From the NCBI GenBank assembly GCA_003483745.1, contig DMYD01000033.1, positions 913-9,329 of the forward strand: a DNA stretch of 8,417 bases, read 5' to 3'. The notes under the pieces were generated by a model that ran no database searches, was not told the origin of the DNA, and saw nothing but the letters and a program-made list of their open reading frames with translations. This document shows, piece after piece, positions 5,372 to 8,417 of this stretch. Origin of the DNA: Roseburia sp. GTDB lineage: Bacteria > Bacillota > Clostridia > Lachnospirales > Lachnospiraceae. Made by a program: the position numbers and the translations under genes. Numbering within the stretch: the first letter of the stretch is position 1; every line of letters starts with the position of its first letter.

Positions 5372-6762
5372 TCGCCCGTCACCTGACTTTCTATCAGAAC
5401 CGTCTCTCCCTCGGGAAGTCCCTCTGTGATCTCCACATTGACACCATCGGAAAATCCGGTCGTTACTTCTTTTTTCTCAATGGTTCCGTCACTGTCTTTG
5501 ACTTTCACATAAGATGCCGTTCCCTCGTTGATGATCGCTTTATTGGAAACATAGACAACGTCTGCTACCTGTTTTTCAATAAATGTCACATTTCCGGTCA
5601 TATCCGTATAAATACCGTCCACATCACCATTTATTTTTACGGTCACATTATAAGAAACCGTAGAAGAACCGCTCGATACGGAAGTATCAATGCTTTCGAC
5701 CTCACCGGAAAACGTCTGGTCCTCGTAGGCATTCAGTTCGATCATGACCTCATCCCCGATCGCAATCTCAGAGATATCCTCCTCAGACACAGATACCGTC
5801 ATCGTCACTGCATCTGTGTCTGCAAATGTCACAATGCTCGTACTTGCAGACAGATCATCTCCTGCCTCATATCCGACCGACATAATCGTGCCGTCGTAAT
5901 CTGAATAAATCGTTCCATCTCCGACAAATGCTTCAAATTCAGATAAAGCCTCTTTGGCATCTGTCAAAGTGTCCTGCGCCGTATCCACTGATACATCTAC
6001 CCCTGTCACATCTGCTGAATACTGGCTGTCTGCATTTTCGTAGGATAACATTGCTTCTTTGTATTTTTTCTCTGCCTCCACGGATTTTGTGGTGTATGCA
6101 CTTTTTACCGCTTTTAATTTGTTATACAGTTTGTCATAATTTTCCTGTTCATCTGCAAGTGACTCACTTAAATCCATTCCACTATCAATCATTTCCTGAT
6201 AGTAGGTGAGAAGTGCCTGTGATTCATCCACTGCCTCCTGAACTTCATCCACCGCATCCTGCAGTTCACTGATGGTTGCCTCATATTCTTCCTGTGCCAC
6301 GCTTCCCTCCGCCACACTTAAATGATAGGAATAGCTCGCACTTACCTTTTCTTTTGCCGAACTGAGTGCTGCAGAGTTATAATCTGCCGAAGCTTCCGTC
6401 ACAGCTTCCTTTAATTTTTTCCGATATTTTTCAACGCTCTCATCTGTCAGTTTCAACAACGCATCGCCTGCTTTTACCTGCTGTCCGACCGAAACATACA
6501 CTTCCTCTACCTCCAGTGCCACCGATGAATGATTGGTGGATGTTCCTGTTGTCTGGGTTCCACTTGTCTGACTGCTGCCAGAATTTGAAGACGTACTGAT
6601 ATCTTCATCCATATCCTGTGAAATGCTTCCGATCGTCACGCTTCCACTCTCCGTAATTCCAACGGTAAGCGTTCCGTATTCTGCTGTCGTCTCTTTATAG
6701 ACCGTCTCTGATTCCCCACTGTCCGAAGTCAGTCGGTCATTTTTTGCGGACAGTTCATACAT
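5368..6762 (-). pseudogene. Membrane fusion protein (MacA/HlyD-like adaptor), N-terminally truncated by a mobile element
   Basis: Counting from the ATG at 6762 the frame gives 464 residues of an efflux adaptor. In order these are a first biotinyl-lipoyl half (81-108, EVYVSVGQQVKAGDALLKL) preceded by a Ser/Thr/Gly linker (56-80), an alpha-helical hairpin (109-275), the second lipoyl half (285-305, YDGTIMSVGYEAGD), a beta-barrel (315-398) and a membrane-proximal domain (400-460). Such proteins normally begin with a signal-like transmembrane helix that anchors them beside the permease. Here it is missing. The open frame continues upstream only through the recombinase's 3' end in another frame, giving a hydrophilic stretch with no family resemblance. 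AAGGA four bases before the ATG at 6762 could allow re-initiation, but the product would stay in the cytoplasm. It is probably non-functional in this arrangement unless the element excises. The 3' end is intact and overlaps the permease start. Confidence 0.75.
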
Positions 6763-8417
6763 GCTATCCTTTTCTGTTCTCTGCTCCTGCGTTTGCTCTC
6801 GTTTGATTTCTCCCTCCGTATCTTCTTGGCACAAGCAGGACAATACCTTGATGCACCAGAGCCCGGGACATATTCAACGCCGCACACCGTACAATTTTTA
6901 GCGGGCATTGCTGCCCACCGTTTTGTAGGTATGATATGTAATTCATCGACAAAGCCGATGAATTTATAGTAAATCTTGATTTCCTGCTTCACTGTTCCGT
7001 CTGCCATCTTCTCACGCTCCGAAACAAGTATCTTGTCTATGAGTGCGTTTATAACTGTTGCATCCAGTTCTTTTAAGCCTTGATAATTTCGGATAAGGGC
7101 GAGGAAGTCACGGATTCCCCGTGATTTCTCGTAGCTTTCATTAAGAGTTTCCGTCACCTCTTTCAGCCTTGCTTCAATTTCAAGCTGCTCTTTCTGGTAT
7201 TTCCCCGACATCATCTCAAAATTCCGCTCGGTAATACGCTCCATGACCTTATCCTCGTAGAGAGAGGAAAACAGCCTGTCCAGTTCCGCAAGGCGTTTGT
7301 TCAGCTTCTTACGTTCTTTCTCTAATGCTTTCGCCCTGCTCTGGTCTGTTTCCGTGAGCCGCTTTTCTATGGCCCTGACCGCCTTTTCATCATTCACTGC
7401 CATATCCGCAAAACAGTTGATGTCGGCAAGAACGGCATTGAATAAATCCCTTGCTTCTATATTGTGGGCACTACACTCGCTTCTTCCGTTTCTTGCATAA
7501 TTATTACATGAATACTGTACACAGTCGATAATCTCTGGGCGTTTCCTCCTGTGTACGTTCATTGCCCGCAGAGCACATCCGCAGTCCACACACTTGATAA
7601 CGCCTGCAAAAATATTTACAAATCCTCCCTTGTTCTGTGGAAGCCTACGACTTGTAATAAGCTGTTGGACAATATCAAATTCCTCCTGCGTGACTATTCC
7701 CTCATGGGTATTGGGTATCACTTCCCATTCTTCGGGCAGCTTAGAGGGGCGTTTCTTGCTTTTCATATTGGCGGCAATCCGTTTGTAGCCTACAAGATTT
7801 CCCGCATATATCGGGCTTCTTAAAATGCTCCTCACGCTGTTCCCACTCCAAATATAGCGTTTGTCCTCGTTCCCCTCAAAATGACGTTCAAAGCCTGTTT
7901 CGCCACGCTCCGCCGCATAAGCGGCAGGGCGTAGGATATGCTGTTTATTAAGATGTCTGCAAATTTTGGCAACTCCATTCCCTTTTAATGCAAGGTCGAA
8001 TATCTCTTTTACAACATGTGCCACTTTATCATCTATCAGCAGATGGTTGTGGTCGGCAGGGTCTTTGATATAGCCATAAGGGGCGGTAGTTCCCATGAAT
8101 TTCCCCTGTTGAAACCTCGCCCGATATGCCGATTTTATCTTAACAGATATGTCAGCGGCATACATTTCGTTTAAAATGTTGCGGAAAGGCGTGATGTCCA
8201 TAGCAGATTTATTCAAGGTATCTACGCCGTCATTGACCGCTATATACCTCACGTTATGCTCTGGGAAGAAAACTTCCAGATATAACCCACAATCAAGATA
8301 GTTTCTCCCCAGACGGGATAAATCTTTCGTAATCACGCAGTTTATCAGACCGCTTTCAATGTCTTTTATCATATTCTGGAAACTTGGTCTTTGGAAATTT
8401 GTACCAGAATAACCATC
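6729..8417 (-). CDS. Large serine recombinase (Tn4451/Tn5397-type), 5' end outside the window
   Basis: 562 residues are visible and the frame is open to the right edge. The visible start DGYSGTNFQRPSFQ is a conserved internal segment of large serine recombinases, so some 55-65 residues with the catalytic serine are missing. Next come the rest of the resolvase domain (KDLSRLGRNYLDCGLY at 31-46) and a recombinase domain (about 105-255, with GTTAPYGYIKD). A zinc ribbon (Cys276, 279, 299, 304, 315) and a coiled coil (about 340-425) follow. Then there is a DUF4368-like segment (QEIKIYYKFIGFVDEL) and a C-terminal Cys4 motif (CTVC at 509-512, CPAC at 526-529). Such enzymes integrate and excise conjugative or mobilisable elements, usually from a gene at one end of the element. 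The last residues (after about KRRSREQKR) probably read into the disrupted adaptor gene, whose frame it overlaps for about 34 bases. Confidence 0.92.
   Translation of the reverse strand, partial: DGYSGTNFQRPSFQNMIKDIESGLINCVITKDLSRLGRNYLDCGLYLEVFFPEHNVRYIAVNDGVDTLNKSAMDITPFRNILNEMYAADISVKIKSAYRARFQQGKFMGTTAPYGYIKDPADHNHLLIDDKVAHVVKEIFDLALKGNGVAKICRHLNKQHILRPAAYAAERGETGFERHFEGNEDKRYIWSGNSVRSILRSPIYAGNLVGYKRIAANMKSKKRPSKLPEEWEVIPNTHEGIVTQEEFDIVQQLITSRRLPQNKGGFVNIFAGVIKCVDCGCALRAMNVHRRKRPEIIDCVQYSCNNYARNGRSECSAHNIEARDLFNAVLADINCFADMAVNDEKAVRAIEKRLTETDQSRAKALEKERKKLNKRLAELDRLFSSLYEDKVMERITERNFEMMSGKYQKEQLEIEARLKEVTETLNESYEKSRGIRDFLALIRNYQGLKELDATVINALIDKILVSEREKMADGTVKQEIKIYYKFIGFVDELHIIPTKRWAAMPAKNCTVCGVEYVPGSGASRYCPACAKKIRREKSNESKRRSREQKRIACMNCPQKMTD
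6750..8417 (-). mobile_element. One end of a serine-recombinase mobile element inserted in the adaptor gene (continues right)
   Basis: The recombinase ends where the adaptor's family resemblance begins, and both genes point the same way. Recombinases of this type normally sit at one terminus of their element, so the boundary (an att site) should lie near 6740-6765. Serine recombinases leave only a 2-bp shared core, so the exact point cannot be fixed by eye. Cargo genes and the other end lie beyond the window. Confidence 0.6.

Noticed and set aside
6763..6843. Upstream 27 residues as the true N-terminus of the adaptor
   Set aside because: The stretch is hydrophilic, has no membrane helix and is only the alternative frame of the recombinase's Cys- and Lys-rich tail.

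Overview
The window comes from a low-to-moderate GC Firmicute, most likely a gut Lachnospiraceae (Roseburia/Agathobacter-like). The clues are strong AGGAG-type ribosome sites, the start of a Lachnospiraceae-style Rpn/PD-(D/E)XK putative transposase, a clostridial MacB-like export operon with Gly/Ser/Asp-rich inserts, and a large serine recombinase of the Tn4451/Tn5397 type. All seven genes lie on the minus strand, so the window reads from right to left. The taxonomic placement is inference from protein style, not from a search.

Right third (about 6730-8417): a large serine recombinase, open at the right edge, whose 3' end runs into a membrane fusion protein (MacA/HlyD-like adaptor) gene. The adaptor has lost its N-terminal membrane anchor exactly where the recombinase begins. 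The simplest reading is that a recombinase-bearing mobile element inserted in the 5' part of the adaptor gene, and that the window shows one end of the element.

Middle (2147-6762): a tripartite export operon in the order adaptor (decapitated), MacB-like permease, a short membrane-anchored or lipoprotein gene of unknown function, and the ATPase. Adaptor and permease overlap by 4 bases (ATGA). Between permease and small protein sits a 142-bp element bounded by near-perfect 25-bp inverted arms. It contains three further hairpins and is nested inside a second pair of 11-bp arms. Between small protein and ATPase is another long hairpin followed by 9-bp tandem repeats. Permease and small protein both carry long Gly/Ser/Asp/Met/Pro-rich extracytoplasmic stretches.

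Left third (1-2043): an AlkD-like DNA alkylation repair gene and an inositol monophosphatase family gene, closely spaced and probably co-transcribed. A 39-bp imperfect tandem duplication covers the stop codon of the first and the leader of the second. A probably bidirectional terminator follows at 474-512. Then comes a leader with a plausible sigma-A promoter and a hairpin in front of the N-terminal 68 codons of the Rpn-family gene, which leaves the window at its left edge.

How the parts work together: ATPase, permease and adaptor would form a MacAB-type exporter or mechanotransmission machine, and the small anchored protein is a candidate accessory part. In the present arrangement the adaptor is probably not membrane-anchored, so the exporter is likely inactive or altered unless the element excises.
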